Position numbers and translations under genes: made by a program
Shown here: positions 11,300 through 23,701 of the stretch, piece after piece
How positions within the stretch are numbered: the stretch's first letter is position 1
Layout: the number at the start of each line of letters is the position of its first letter
The notes under the pieces: generated by a model
Databases searched by the model: none
Told to the model about the DNA's origin: nothing
What the model saw: only the letters and a program-made list of their open reading frames with translations
Origin: Cenococcum geophilum 1.58
Lineage: Eukaryota; Ascomycota; Dothideomycetes; Gloniales; Gloniaceae
Reading direction: 5' to 3'
DNA: 64,000 bases
Assembly (NCBI GenBank): GCA_001692895.1
Contig: KV748244.1
Coordinates: 682,001-746,000, forward strand

Positions 11300-13312
11300 G
11301 GCTATAGTAGTTCTAGGTAGAGTTTATAAAAGTCTTCTGTGGCTTATATAAGTCCTATAGAGTTAATAGGTTCCTATAAGGACTTAGTAAAACCTCTCCA
11401 TTTTATAAGATATATATATTAGCGTTTCCGTTTATCGTACTTAATATTATTAATTCTTTTAATAAAGTACTCATTCTCACCATCTACTTTAACTAGTGGG
11501 GGAGGGTCTTATATCTATTTAGGCAGGGCGTCTAATATAGGGGTAGTAGGGTAGAGGACTGACGTATAGAATACGGGGTGGATTTTAACCGTATTAGGGA
11601 GCTTCAGTTAGTAGGCATAAGGAGAGATAACCTTTTTAACCTTATAAGGGCCAGCGTTCTTTTAATTAAGTTTCTTAATAGGTTGTTTTATATTTAGATT
11701 TCTTATATCTAGCCAGATAAAATTACTAATTTAATAGGCCGGTGCTAGGGTTTGTTTTTTATTTACTACGGCTTTATAAACAGATTAAGCCTATATTATC
11801 TTATTAGTAAGAAACTGTTATAGTTCCTCCATCTTCTTTATAAATTTATTTACTTCTATAACTTATAAGGCGTAATAAGTAGGGTAAAGAACATTACTAA
11901 AGGGTTTAAAACCCATTCGTAGGTGCTAGCCGTAATTAGCTAGAAATGGGGAGACTTTTATAGTTTTTAAGACGGAATTATTTGCAGTAAACTTAGTAAA
12001 TGCGAGCCAGTTAATCTAGTTATCCTATAAATACAATATGTATATCCGAATATACTATTCTATTATAGCATTTACGCGTTCTATTTAGCTATCCGTTTCT
12101 AGGTAATATATAGTAGATAATAGTGCTTTAATATAGAGTTAAGTAGTTAGTTCCTTCTAAAATGCCAAAATAAACTAGCTGCCTCTATTAGAGATAATTG
12201 TTTTAGGAAGTTTATAGAGTTTCTATATATAATCTAGGAATAGTTAGGCAACGGCAGGCGTTAATATATTAGGGCAGGCAATTAAGTGTCTTATTTTAGA
12301 TAGTTGGTTTATAACTACTATAATATTTATGCAGCCTCTACTATTAGGAAGGTTAATAATAAAGTTAATTAAGATATCCTTCCATCTTCGGTCCGGAATA
12401 GGCAGCGGCTTTAAAAGACCGTTATACGTCTTATACGAGGCTTTAGCTCATCGGCAGGTATAGCAGCTAAAGATATACCTTCGTGTTATATTATGCATAT
12501 TCGGCTAATAATACTCCCATTAAAATAGTTCTAGGGTCTTTCCTTAGCCCAGGTAGCCGGCGATAGGTAGATTATATATATATTTAAGGAGTTTAAGCTT
12601 AAGCTTATCGTAATTAGGGATAACTAGACGGTTTTAGTAATATAAGCGGTTTCTATAGGCTTTACATTTACTTAGAGAAATCTTTTTAGAGCGTCTAATG
12701 CTATTTTATATTAGCTTAAGTGTCTCTTAAATAAACTCATTATTTAGGTATTCGTTAACTATAATCTATTTAATCAATCAATTAGTTATTTTAAGGACGT
12801 ATACCGTAAGATATTTAGTAGGAGGGTTAAATAGTTTAGGGTAAAGTAGGGTCTGATTTTAGTAAAAGCGCGCTTCTTCTAGGGCTAGCGCGTCTTGCGA
12901 GCGTTAGGTTAGGGTATTAGGCTTTTAACCTTAGACGCCTAGGTAGTATATAATTAAAAATTGGAAATAAGACAGATATTCTAACTAGCAGGCCTAATGA
13001 TAACTTAGCTATTTTGTGGTTATAAAGTACTATAGGTTCTTATAGTTACTAAGGACCTTAATTAGAAATCTAGCGCCTTTTAGTTCGGGTCGCCATTATT
13101 TAAAATACCTAATAATAGCTAATAATTCCTTATTGTAGATCTTGTAGTTATATTTAGCTAGGCTTAGTTATTTTAAGAAGTATACTATAGGGTATAATAC
13201 TCCATCCTCGTTATATTAAGATAGGATACCTCTAGTAATATAGTTAGATAAGTCGGCTTCTATAATACTTATTTAGTTTAGGTTGAAGTGTTAAAGTACA
13301 GGCGTAGTAGTA
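11300..13312 (-). pseudogene. Family-beta copy 1 integrase (and end of RNase H), degraded
   Basis: Collinear with 27720-29745 of copy 2. On the minus strand the H2C2 zinc-binding region is recognisable near 12410-12570 (PNMHN..RRY followed by the Cys pair). The catalytic core carries a YYPKTDSQ.ER..A..-like block near 12060-12110. Integrase inserts the cDNA into chromosomal DNA. Every stretch is broken by RIP-type stops. The upstream part of the same pol resumes at 20526 after the alpha insertion, which cuts the frame between RT/RNase H and integrase. Confidence 0.75.
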
Positions 13313-13317
13313 AATAT

Positions 13318-13504
13318 TGTCACGGCACTGACTTGTCGCATACTGTTCCATACTGTCTCGTACTGTTTCCTACCGTTGGCTGGCCCACTACTAGCGCCTT
13401 AGCGGCTGGCCCTACTATTTATGTACGATACCCCTTTTTTACCTTCTTCTCTTCTTTATACCACAACGTAGTTATTTAGTCTACTTTATTGCAGCACTAT
13501 AACA
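13318..13504 (+). repeat. 5' LTR of the nested alpha element (187 bp)
   Basis: Runs from TGTCACGGCACTG to GCACTATAACA. Compared with the 3' copy (20334-20520) the differences are almost all C/T or G/A transitions, mostly at CpA/TpG, and the 3' copy is the more mutated one. An incidental 63-codon open frame lies across it and is not a gene. Confidence 0.96.
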
Positions 13505-13746
13505 GTTTATGGTATCTCTAATTGCGCCCCGTCGCGATCTCTATTTTCCTAGTCTACTGTCTCTGTTTTCCTAGTATAATCGCGACCTAGCGCGACTGAT
13601 AACACTATACCACAGTCCTAGACAACCTTAGTACAATTCTAGATAATCTTAGTATAATCTTAGACAATCTTAGTATAATTCTAGACAATCTTAGTATTAC
13701 AGCCAGCCTTATAGATTTTAATTGCTTTACCTAGACCCCTTTAGAA
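13505..13746 (+). other. Leader of the nested alpha element with possible primer-binding site
   Basis: GTTTATGGTATCTCTAATTG follows the LTR. The TGG five bases in could start a tRNA-primed binding site, but I could not match a tRNA. A short repeat, CTTAGTATAATTCTAGACAAT-like, occurs about four times at 13626-13695. Confidence 0.5.
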
Positions 13747-15300
13747 TGGGCGACCATAATATAGAAAACACCCTATCAGCAAATATACGCGAAGCACTCG
13801 CCTGCCTCTTTAATACCTCCTATAACTATATTACCTAGGTAATTAGGAGTGGTCCGGAGTACCCTAAGGACCTTAGCGTGGCAGGAACCTTCCAGCACCT
13901 CTCTATATATATAACCTTTTTAACTAGCGTTAAGAACAGCCTCCAAGCCGTCTATAATAAAGGACGAGCCGCAAAGTCCTAACTTAAAGAAGCCTAGCAT
14001 AGGATTAATTCCCTTACGACGCTTAAACTATATATACAACAATATAAATAGTAAGCTTTAATATATACTACAACCATATAAAACCTAAGCTCTTAGATTT
14101 CCACACTTACCTAGACTATTGCCGATAAGAATATAGCTGCTAGCTCCTATTCTCCTGCCGAGTCCCATAAGAAAAAGCGTAAAGCAAAAAATCTAACCCC
14201 GTTTAATGGTAAGGGATCACCAACTAAAAAGCAAGAAAATTTTAAAATATAGGAAATAAAGGTCTAAGGCGTTTTCCAAAGGGATATAAAGTACTTTAAA
14301 ACCCTAATAGACAAAGTCCTTTATATGTCAGACATGCTAATAGATAAGGCTTATGACTATATTAAGCATAGCCTTAATACGCTACGTATATACCCAAACG
14401 ACTTAAGCAAATAGATCTTCTCTAACCGAGAGTCTATGCTTACATATATAAGGAAGCACTACAAGACTATAGACATAACCCAAGCAGCAAAAAACAAGTT
14501 GGATACCCTAAACTAGGGCAAGTATAACTACTAGTCCTAGAAAGCAAAGCTTAACGAGTTAATAATTAAAGTAAATAAGACTAAGGAACAAAAAGTGGAT
14601 TTACTTAAAAAGAATATTTCCTTAAAGATAAAGGACCTAGCCCTTACCCTTAGCCGCAAAATTGGTAATACTAACTACGTAGGATAGAGTAAGCAGATAA
14701 ATATGTTCGCTTATAACTTACAGAATTACGCTTACCACACTAAGCTAAATACCGCTAAACTAAGTACCGCTAGCGGCTATTAACCTATATTACCATAGAA
14801 TAATCCAATAGACCTTAACGACACTAAATTTAGTAGTAGTAGTCTCCCTAATAACGTCTAAAGATATTATATAGATAACAGACTCTATATAGCATATAGT
14901 CAACCTAGCCACTAAAAAGACGCTTATAACCCTAGCAAGAACTAAAATCCCCTCCTAATGCTACGGCGCTAACCCCTTTCTAGCCGCGGCGGATTCTTTA
15001 ATAAAGGGGATAGTAACCAAGGCGGTAACTATGGACGGGGATATAGGTCCGGACATAGAGACCTACCCCTATAATTTCCTTCCCTAATACAGCCCTAGTC
15101 AATAGCCCTATACAGGAACTACGGACAAATACTCCGTACTAGTATAAACCGTAAGACCAGCCATGTCCTTGGTAAAGTACCCCCTAGCATATATACACCG
15201 TTAGAGACCAACACGTTAGAATATACCAGCCAAGACCACAGCTACTAGCTAAGCCCTACGATCTAGTTATTAAAAGGCCAACCCTTAGACTAAGTTGCCT
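13747..15300 (+). pseudogene. Alpha element gag, degraded
   Basis: A long frame, interrupted by RIP-type stops, encodes a particle protein rich in Lys, Tyr and Leu. The best preserved block is about 14300-14760 (LIDKVLYMSDMLIDKAYDYI, then an R..E.ML.YIRKHYK segment). It matches the outer element's gag at 2650-2980 and 43661-43900. A basic, Arg/Gly/Asn-rich region near 14970-15070 is where a nucleocapsid would be, but no clear CCHC knuckle survives. The start at about 13747 is inferred from an ATG in GAATGGGC and is uncertain. Confidence 0.65.
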
Positions 15301-15399
15301 TTAAGGGTCAGAACCATACGGGGAGGAGGATAAAAGGATTAGATCTATACTACTAGATTAGTTAGATCTTATTCTAAGCCAGCGGCTACTTAACCTTAA

Positions 15400-15975
15400 A
15401 ACAGTAAACAATAATAGAAATGCCATCCTTATTTAGACCTATCTCTCCTTACTACGCAACCTACTCCCAGAAGTTTTTATTAAAACAGTAAGCCTTATTA
15501 ACAGTAATAGTATAGCACCAGCGTTTATAGACGAAGACTCGCTTATAAAAAAGCACAATATTATAATAAAAAGACTCCTAGTCCTAAAACCACTCCGCCT
15601 TACCAACGGACTCCCATCTAGCTTTATTATATATTACTTTATAGCAAAAATAATAATCGGCCACTATATAGAATCTATGCTTTTCTATATTATAAAGTTA
15701 TTACCCTTAACCCTAGTAATCCTTAGAATGCCCTAGCTTAAAAAGCATAACCTAAGCATAGACTTCCCCACCCTAGAGCTTAACTTTAACTCTAATTACT
15801 ATACCTATAACTGTCTCCTATAGTATATTCCTAACTATAACCAAGTAGCACTATACGGATATATTATACGGCTAACGCTTAGATACTGTTAACTAATAGT
15901 AAAAGAGGTACCTAATACCGGTAAACTAATATATACAATAAACGAGGCGGAGATCCTAAAAGACTAGACCACTGC
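15400..15975 (+). pseudogene. Alpha element aspartic protease, catalytic Asp lost
   Basis: The catalytic D-S/T-G triad region reads N-S-N at about 15499-15507 (ATT AAC AGT AAT), followed by the typical hydrophobic and FIDEDF-like residues. A change of GAC to AAC after a T is the TpG-to-TpA RIP context. The outer copy of the same protease keeps GAC-TCC-GGT at 44781-44789. The enzyme would cleave the Gag-Pol polyprotein. It lies between gag and a tandem-repeat linker. Confidence 0.65.
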
Positions 15976-15984
15976 CCTATCTCT

Positions 15985-16215
15985 AAGAAACTAAATTCCA
16001 CTAAATTCCACTATAACTGTCCACTAAGTCCCACTGCAACTTCCCACTAAGTTCTACTATAAATGTCCACTAAGCTCTACCACAAATGTCCACTAAGTCC
16101 CACCGCAACTTTCCACTAAGTCCCACCATAACTATCTACTAAGTCCCACCATAACTGCCTACTAAGTTCCACCGCAACTATCCACCAAGTCCTACTATAA
16201 TCCACCGTCTCCTAC
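15985..16215 (+). repeat. ~24-bp tandem repeat in the protease-RT linker
   Basis: About nine imperfect units of the form TGTCCACTAAGTCCCACCGC. Unit length close to a multiple of three allows passage through a coding frame. The outer alpha copy lacks this array at the matching place (about 45290), while family beta has a related CCACTAAATTCCACTA array at 21815-21965 (inverse strand). Confidence 0.8.
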
Positions 16216-16499
16216 CTATACTATAACACTACTAGAACCACAAGTCCCCCGTATATACCCTCTTAACCTAGGTTAAATAATAAGACACCTAACTTTAAGA
16301 CATTTGCCATATATATATATAACCGCATATATAATAATTAAGGGCGTTATAGCCAAGGCCGAAACCAGAGCAATTAAAACCTCCCCCCCGTAACGCCTAA
16401 CCTTACACCTATCTCCCACGCGTACTATATAGGGCCGCCGCCTTATTTCCGTCCCCCTGGGCTAACTAAGTTATACTAGCCTAGCTATAGCACCGGAGA

Positions 16500-18300
16500 A
16501 CCAGATACGCCCAAACCTGGACGACATTAAATGCACTTATACCGTTAATTTCACCTAGTTCTGTAAATAAAAAGGCGTAAAGGTAATAAGGATCTATATA
16601 GCGGAGCTAGTAGAACTAGTTAAATAAGAAGAACACCAACAGCTACTTAAGGAGCTGCCTATAGGCCTAATAGAAGTACTAAACCTATTAAAAAGGTCTT
16701 TCCGCTAGCTAGTAGAAGGCGACTATATAATAAAGGAAGCCCGTAAAGCGCTACCCCCTTACTTCTACAACTTCCTTAAGATAAACCTAAAAACTAAGTC
16801 CGAGTTCCTATGCCGGAAGATAGTTAATACTAATGTTAAGAAATTTCTAAAAGGCAAACTAGGATTAATCCGCGAAGATATTTTATAATACTTACTAAAG
16901 GAGCTTCGCGAATATATTAAATACTTCCTCCCTAAGAACGTAGATAAGCTGCCCCCTTACCAACCATGGGACCACAAAATTGAGATTATACCTAGAAAGC
17001 AGGCCCCATATTATAAGAACAGACCACTCTTACCCGCTAAACTTAGTTATGTAAAGAAGTGGATTAACAAGATACTAGATAAGGGCTTTATCTACGAATT
17101 AACCTTACTAGCCGCCGCACTACTTCTCTTTACTGCGAAACCCGGCGGTAGTATATAAATCTACTATAACTACCAAGGCCTAAACACAGTTACTATTAAG
17201 AATTGGTACCCATTGCCACTAGTCCGCGAGATACTTAATACACTCTATAGTACTAAGTACTTTACTAAGCTTAATATAATTGCTATGTTTAACCGGATCT
17301 AAATCGCGGAAGGCCACAAGTAGCTTATAGCATTTATTACCCAGTTTGGACTCTATAAGATATTAATTACACCATTTAGTCTCTATAACGCGCCCGCTAC
17401 GTTCCAGAACTATATTAATTATATTTTACACAACGCCCTTAACAACTACTATACTATATACCTTAATAATATCCTTATTTTCTTAAAAACACGCGCCAAG
17501 CATATAAAATATATAAATGAAGTTATCTAGAGACTTAGTAATACTGGACTCCAGATTAACATTAATAAGTCTAAGTTTTATACCACTAAAATAAAATACC
17601 TTGGCTTAATTATCTCGACTAACGGCATAACTATAGACCCTAAGAAGGTGCAGGCCTTATAGAAATAGAAGAACCCAACGTTAGTTAAGGAACTATAGCA
17701 ATTTCTTAGCTTTGTAAACTTTTACTAATAATTTATCTAAGGCTATTCTAAGGTAGTCAAACCCATAACTAGGCTACTAAAAAAGAGCACCAGCTAGTTA
17801 TAGGGCCCTAATTAAACACAAGCATTCTAGACCCTAAAAACAGCGTTTACTACAGCGCCGGTCCTAGCGTATTACGACTATATGAAGAAGACTATAGTAG
17901 AGATAGACGCCTTAAACTGGGCTTTAGGTAGAGTACTCTACTAAGCTAACGAAAGTAACAAGCTTAAGCTAGTCACATTCTTCTCTACTAAGCACTTAGC
18001 CCCTAAATATAACTATAAAATATACAATAAGGAGCTCCTAGTAATTATTAAAGCGCTAAAAGAATAGCGCCCCAAACTATAAGGAACTAAGCAGCCGTTT
18101 AAAATTATTACGGACTATAAGAACCTCCAGACCTTTATAATAATAAAATAACTAAATTAGCGCCAAGTCCGCTAGGCTAAGTTCCTTTCCTAATTTAATT
18201 TCGTTATTATCTATAGGCCTAGTACTAAAGCCACGATCCTAGACGCTCTTAGCCGCCTCCTAGGCGTAGCACCTACTAATACTAGTAACGAACGTCTATG
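16500..18300 (+). pseudogene. Alpha element reverse transcriptase and RNase H, degraded
   Basis: Classic Gypsy RT order is visible: PPYQPWDHKIE-like start (16950), K.GFIYELTLLAA (17080), KPGGSI..YYNYQGLN (17139-17185), W.PLPLVREIL (17207). The active site reads YLNN at 17459-17470 where YLDD is expected. RNase H follows from about 17850 (VEIDAL near 17900, KHLAPKYNYKIYNKELL near 17990-18030). RT copies element RNA into DNA and RNase H removes the RNA. Both Asp codons changed to Asn, which fits GAT-to-AAT mutation after T. Frames are otherwise in place with RIP stops. Confidence 0.85.
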
Positions 18301-20010
18301 ACACCAAGACCGCGTTATCTTACTACTAAAAAAAGTCGACCCTGCTATCCTAGAAGAGCTGCTAAGCGAATTCTAAGACCAGAGCGTCAAAGATTTTATT
18401 ATAGTAATAGACCTAGAGCTTAAGAAAAAACCCCTTAAGGAGCTTATTAAGAATGCCTATAAGGAGAATAAACTTGCTAGGGATATATTGGCTGCGCTAC
18501 GCAAACAGAAAGGCCGTAAAGTACGCCGTTAGCCTAGGTAGATTAGGAAGTTACTCCACTGTAATAAATCTAAATATTTAATTATTGACGGCCTAATCTA
18601 CTATAGGAATTGAGTATTTGTCCCTAATTTACCTAAACTCTAACTAGAAGTTATACACCGCACGTATATTTTAGGTCCTGCGGGCTACCTAGGCCGCGTT
18701 AAAACACTAAACCTCCTTAATCGAACCTATTAGTGGCTAGGTATTTTATAGTTTATAGCTACCTTTGTAAAAGACTGCGCTCTCTACTTCCGTATAAAAA
18801 CCCTATACTTAGCACCACCTAGTTTCCTAAAACTACTAAAACTACCAATCCGCCTATAGACTAATATCTTTATTAACCATATCGTTAACCTACCTAAGTA
18901 CCTTCGCAATAGCAAAACATATAGACACATCTTTGTTATTATTAACCGCCTAATAAAAATAAGATACTTTATTCCTGTCACTAGCCTAGATACTAAAGAG
19001 CTTATTAAAGCATTTATTTACACTATCTATAAGTTACACGGCGCCCTAAACACTATTATCTCCAATAGAGGCTCTTTATTCATCTCTAACTTTTAGCGTC
19101 GCCTAAACCAACGCCTAAAAGTAACCCTAAGCCCTAGTTCTATATAGCACCCTAAAACAGATAGCCAAATTAAGATTATTAATGTAGCAATAAATAAGTA
19201 CCTATGCGCCTTCATAAGCTTCACCTAGGACAACCAGGTAGATTAGCTCCCCCTTACTAAGTTTGCTATAAATAACTAGGTCAATAAGACCACTAAAATC
19301 TCACCATTCTTTGCCAATTATGGCTATAACCTACGTCTGGGCGTTAAACCAGCAGGCCCCTAGCTATTAGCCCTATCCGTATATACAAAGAAGGAGTACC
19401 TATAAGCTAATACTATTATAAACCGCTTTAAGCGTATCCTAACTCAGCTTAAGGCCCTAGCTTATATCTCCCAGTAACGCTATAAAAATAACGCCAATAT
19501 AAAACGGGATAAAAGTATAATATTTAAAAAGGATAATATGGTTATGGTTAGCCTTAAAAATATAAAAACTAACCGGCCTAAAAGAAAGTGGGATAACAAC
19601 TAGGATGAACCCTAGCCCGTCTTAGCTACCTATAGAGGGTTAGTTGTGGTGGACCTCCTAAACTATATCTGTGTTAATAAGTCTTTCTATACTTTAAAAG
19701 TCCGCCTCTAGTTCCCTAAAGAGATCCCTAGCCAAGTATACATTAATAAAGAGGAACGTTATAATATTATAGGCAGGATAGCTAAAAGGGATAATGACGG
19801 TAATATCACAAATAAGTGGGAATTTAAAAAGATTTTTAATGTATATAATAAACAAATGGACGAGTACGGCTTAATATATTATATTAAGTGGAAGTATTAT
19901 AATAAGGAAACCTAGGAACCCAAAAAATCCCTAAAAGGGTGTAAGTATGCACTACTAAAGTTTTATAAGCAACACCCTAAGAAGCTAGGACCCCTAGACT
20001 GGGCATAAAA
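18301..20010 (+). pseudogene. Alpha element integrase with C-terminal chromodomain, degraded
   Basis: The zinc-binding region is near 18560-18780. The catalytic core block with the SIQHPKTDSQ motif is near 19140-19165, followed by F..NYGYNLRLG (GPY-like segment, 19310-19345). A chromodomain is encoded at about 19855-19990: YGLIYYIKWKYYN, then the aromatic EPK segment and LLKFYKQHP. Chromodomains steer such elements to heterochromatin, which suits their stacking here. RIP-type stops throughout; a minus-strand frame over 18784-18981 is only a shadow. Confidence 0.85.
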
Positions 20011-20333
20011 TAAGGGAGAGTTAGTACGCCAAGGTTAACCATATAATAGTCAAGATATTATAGAACTTTAACCGCCGGTTAAAGTTGTCTAATTAGTTAG
20101 ATTCTTACTAAAGGCGCAACGCTAGATTAATTCGGATAGCGGCGTGGAATTCTACCAACTCTATTCACTAAGCTGACTAATTAGGATTTTCCATCCCCAG
20201 GATAGAAAATCGCCATTGGCCCGGTTAAGGGCGGTAAGCAGAACTAATATTTTTGCGACGAAAAAATGCGCATTGCCCGTTTTTAGAGTTACCTATTCGG
20301 TTTAGGGACTAAACCTTTTAGGGAGGGGAGTAC
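20011..20333 (+). other. 3' untranslated region and polypurine tract of the nested alpha element
   Basis: Non-coding. The tract CTTTTAGGGAGGGGAGTAC (20315-20333) ends directly at the 3' LTR. The outer element has the corresponding tract at 61561-61577. Confidence 0.7.
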
Positions 20334-20520
20334 TGTTACGGCATTAACTTATCGCATACTGTTCCATACTATCTCATACTATTTCCTACCGTTAGCTGGC
20401 CCACTACTAGCGCCTTAGCGGCTGGCCTTACTATTTATATACGATACCCCTTTTTCACCTTCTTCTCTTCTTTATACCACAACGTAGTTATTTAGTCTAC
20501 TTCATTGCAGCACTATGACA
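20334..20520 (+). repeat. 3' LTR of the nested alpha element (187 bp)
   Basis: Runs from TGTTACGGCATTAAC to GCACTATGACA and is followed by TSD AATAT. Same length as the 5' LTR. Confidence 0.96.
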
Positions 20521-20525
20521 AATAT

Positions 20526-22420
20526 AACCTTTAGATAGGCAAAGGCCTTCTTACATTCCTTATTAAAGATAAAAACTTTATCCTTTTAGGTTAGAGCTAT
20601 AAGGGGTAAAACTAGAGCGGAGAAGTTATTAATAAACCGTTAGTAGAAATTAGCAAATCCTATAAAGGCTCTTATATTCTTAACGTTCTTAGGTTCTTAC
20701 CAATTTACAATTACTTTAACTTTCTTTAAATCTATTTATATACCGTTTATAGAAATAAGGAGTCTAAGGTATAGAACTTCCGTTTTATAAAACTCGTATT
20801 TATCTATATCTAATTATAAACTAGCTCCGTGCAGGGCTTATAGAACAAGGTTAACGTGTTTCCGATATTTGGTTAGGTTATTACTATATATTAGGATGTT
20901 GTTAATATAAGCAGTATAAAAGATGTCTAGGTAGGGGCGTAGGGTATTGTTTATATAATGTTAAAACGAGCTTAGAGCGTTTATAAGGCTAAAGGGTGTT
21001 ACTAAGTACTTAAATAGTCTATATTGGGTACAAAATGTAGTAAGCTATTTATCCCCTTTTATAATACGGAGACGGTTAAATATAGAGATAATATTAAGCT
21101 TTATATAGTAACGAGCCTTACTTAGTTAGTTTAGCGTCTTTTATATTAACGGGATCGGATATTAGTTCTTAACGGTAACGGCGTTAAGAGCTTAGTAGTT
21201 TATATAGAAGCGTAGACCGCTGCTAGGTTTCTTAATAAAGATCACTAGTACAGCTATAGGTAACGAGCTTACTCTAATAAATCCTTTACTTAGGTTTTCG
21301 TCTAAATACTTTTATAGCACTTAGAGTTTATTTTAGGATATTCCGTATAAGGGTCTAAATCTAGGCTGCTTTCCTTCTTTAAGTATAATCTTATAGTTAT
21401 ATAGTCGGTATTCTAGTAACTTATTAGCTTCCTTTTATAAGAATACATCTAGGCGATAATAATACTCTATTAGTACCTTCGTGGCAGGGTTAGTATACTT
21501 CTTTAGTACTAAGGCCTTTTTAATATCGGCCATTATAACAGCGAAGATTGTATATTTAGGTTTCTTAGCAAGTTACGCTAGCGGAGTAGCTCTAATTATA
21601 TAGATATTTAGGGTGCCGAGCTTGCTTAGATTATTTATAGTTTCTTATTTAGGTTTAGGTTTAGTATTAAGTACAGAGTTAGTATTAGATTTGGGTTTGG
21701 GTTCTTTAAAAATCCTTTTTATAGTAGAATACTAGTCCTTCTAGTATTTTCGTGTATAGAGCTTAAGCTTTTACTTAGCTTAGGGCGGTGTAGTACTTAG
21801 GGCTAATTTATAGAGTTTAGTGGAATTCCCGGATCCTTAATAGATGTTAGTGGAAATCTTACGCTAGTGGAATTTAGTAGAATTCCTAGGTTAGTAAAAT
21901 CTAGTGGATTCCTTAAGCGCGGGGTAGACATTAGTAAAAATCTTAGGCTAGTAGATCTTAGCGGATTTCCTAGATTTTAGTTTAGGGTTAAGGCGGTGCG
22001 TTATATAATACTTCTACTTATAACAGGAGGCGGTAAATAGAAGCTTAAGGTTATTCTAATTAATAGTTACCTTATATAGCTTTATCTAAGGTTATTTAAG
22101 GATTACTAGGTAACCTAGGGTAGTAATAAAAAGCTTAATTAGTTCTTTATAGTTTAGGTATTAAAGTTTTAGGGCTACCACGTAGGTAATACAGCCTAAG
22201 ATGGTGCGTTTACTATTAAATCTAAATACGTTAATATACCGGTTAAGGGGGGTTAAGGTAAAACTATTATCTTACGCAAAGATCCTATTAATAAATCCTA
22301 TACCGCTAGCTCCTATATTAATTAGGATTTAAGTATTAGCCTTTTAACCATTCTGCTAAAGGCGGCAGTTAATAGTTATACTATAGTCCTAAGAGTCGGA
22401 GTTTATAACGTTAAATACGT
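20526..22420 (-). pseudogene. Family-beta copy 1 protease-RT-RNase H, degraded
   Basis: On the minus strand the protease D-T-G region reads N-I-G near 22300-22320. A CCACTAAATTCCACTA-type tandem linker lies at 21815-21965. RT follows with the [12 protein letters not shown] block at about 21205-21240 and the active site YINN at 20898-20909, expected YIDD. Collinear with copy 2 at 29750-31560. The pol frame is interrupted at its 3' side by the alpha insertion at 20520 and continues at 13312. Confidence 0.8.
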
Positions 22421-22559
22421 TTAATAAGATCCTATAGCAGAGCTGTTCTAGAGAGCAACTTAGCTCTAAGACCTTCCTTTTAGAGGTAATTAGGGCGGGG
22501 TTTTTATAGGACGTTAGTTGGAGCTTTGTCCTTATAAGTAGTGCTTACTAAACGTAGGG

Positions 22560-23690
22560 CTAGAACTAAATAAAGATTAGGGATGGTAACCGGAAGATCA
22601 ATATAGTAAACAGCTGCTAGTACTAGCTGTTCGTAAATTATTTTGGGGTATAGAGATAGAGTAGTGGTTTAAAAGGTGGGAGCTGCTTCTATATTTAAAG
22701 CAGAGGCCTAGCTTAATGCGTTATTCTTATTTAGAGGACCCTAATAGGGCGTATCCTAGGGTTTTAGTGTTAATATCTATAGCGTCGAGGTGCTTAGGTT
22801 AAGATAATAACTTAATAGGTATTTATAGGGTTGTTATATTATACTAATAAATAGGCTTTAGTATAAGGCGTAGTATATTATTATACCGTTTGTTAATAAC
22901 GTTTATATAGGCGTTAAGAGTTTCTAGGAGGTTTACGCCTATTAGGGAGGTTTTTAGTTTAGGGCTTAAGGATTTAATAAGGCTATTAATTAGTACGGAG
23001 TTATTCTAGCCTATTTCCTTTACGTAGCGGTTAAATTTAAAGAAGTATACTAGGAAACTTTTCTTTTCTTAAGTTATTTAGTTTATCTTTTTTTAAGTAA
23101 TAGCTTGGCGGTTCGGGTTACTATATATAGCTTTAAGAAGTATAACTAGGCTTTATACTAAGTTTAGTTAGAGAGGTTTAATAAGGTTAGCTGCGTCTCC
23201 TTCTAGTTAACTTAGGGCGTAATAGAGTCAGTTAGCTTTAGTTAGGTAGCGGTTAGTATTACCAGTTAGCTTATTCTTAAGCCAGCTTAAAAATAACTAA
23301 AGCTCTTATTATTTACTAGTAAATACTAGGGGGTCTAGTAGTTTCTTAGATTGTTTTAGTGCGGTAGTTAGCTCTATAGGGTAAGTAACTACTACTAATT
23401 TAGGGCTTACGTTCCGCGTGTTTATCTCTAGAGATAGCGTTTAGTCTTAGGGTCTTAATATAGGCATCTTAAGGATGCGGACTTTTTCTTAAAGTGCTTT
23501 AATTAATTGTTATTATTATACTTCTTATTTAGCTTACTATTAAGTTAAAGTGGCTTAGTGCTATATAAGGGCGTCTATAAAGGACTTTTATATACCTACT
23601 AATTATTCTTAAAGTGCGGCTATAATAGCGTCGGCCGTTATAGGGGCTTTAGGGTCGTTCTGCATTTTTAAAGGGTGGTATAAGTTTTTA
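22560..23690 (-). pseudogene. Family-beta copy 1 gag, degraded
   Basis: A minus-strand frame between the 5' LTR and the protease. Near 22670-22710 a nucleocapsid zinc knuckle can be read as C-F-K-Y-x4-H-x4-Y, i.e. two of the Cys ligands have become Tyr (TGT/TGC to TAT/TAC). The upstream half is Leu/Lys/Glu-rich with no further motif. Collinear with 31700-32870. Confidence 0.65.
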
Positions 23691-23701
23691 ATATAACGTA
23701 G

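Larger units (their letters stand above)
13318..20520 (+). mobile_element. Complete Gypsy/chromovirus element, family alpha, nested in family beta
   Basis: It has two 187-bp LTRs and TSD AATAT at 13313-13317 and 20521-20525. The unoccupied target is visible in family-beta copy 2 at about 29744-29753 (GTAAATATAACC). Length is 7203 bp. Domain order gag, protease, RT, RNase H, integrase, chromodomain is that of chromoviruses. It is the least decayed alpha copy and served as the guide for reconstructing the outer element. RIP-type stops occur in all domains and the RT active site is mutated. Confidence 0.97.

Noticed and set aside
13288..13479. Open frame of 63 codons
   Set aside because: It lies across the beta/alpha junction and the 5' LTR of the alpha element; no protein similarity and no equivalent frame in the other LTRs.
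18784..18981. Minus-strand open frame of 65 codons
   Set aside because: Antisense shadow of the alpha integrase. RIP removes stops on the opposite strand in this base composition.
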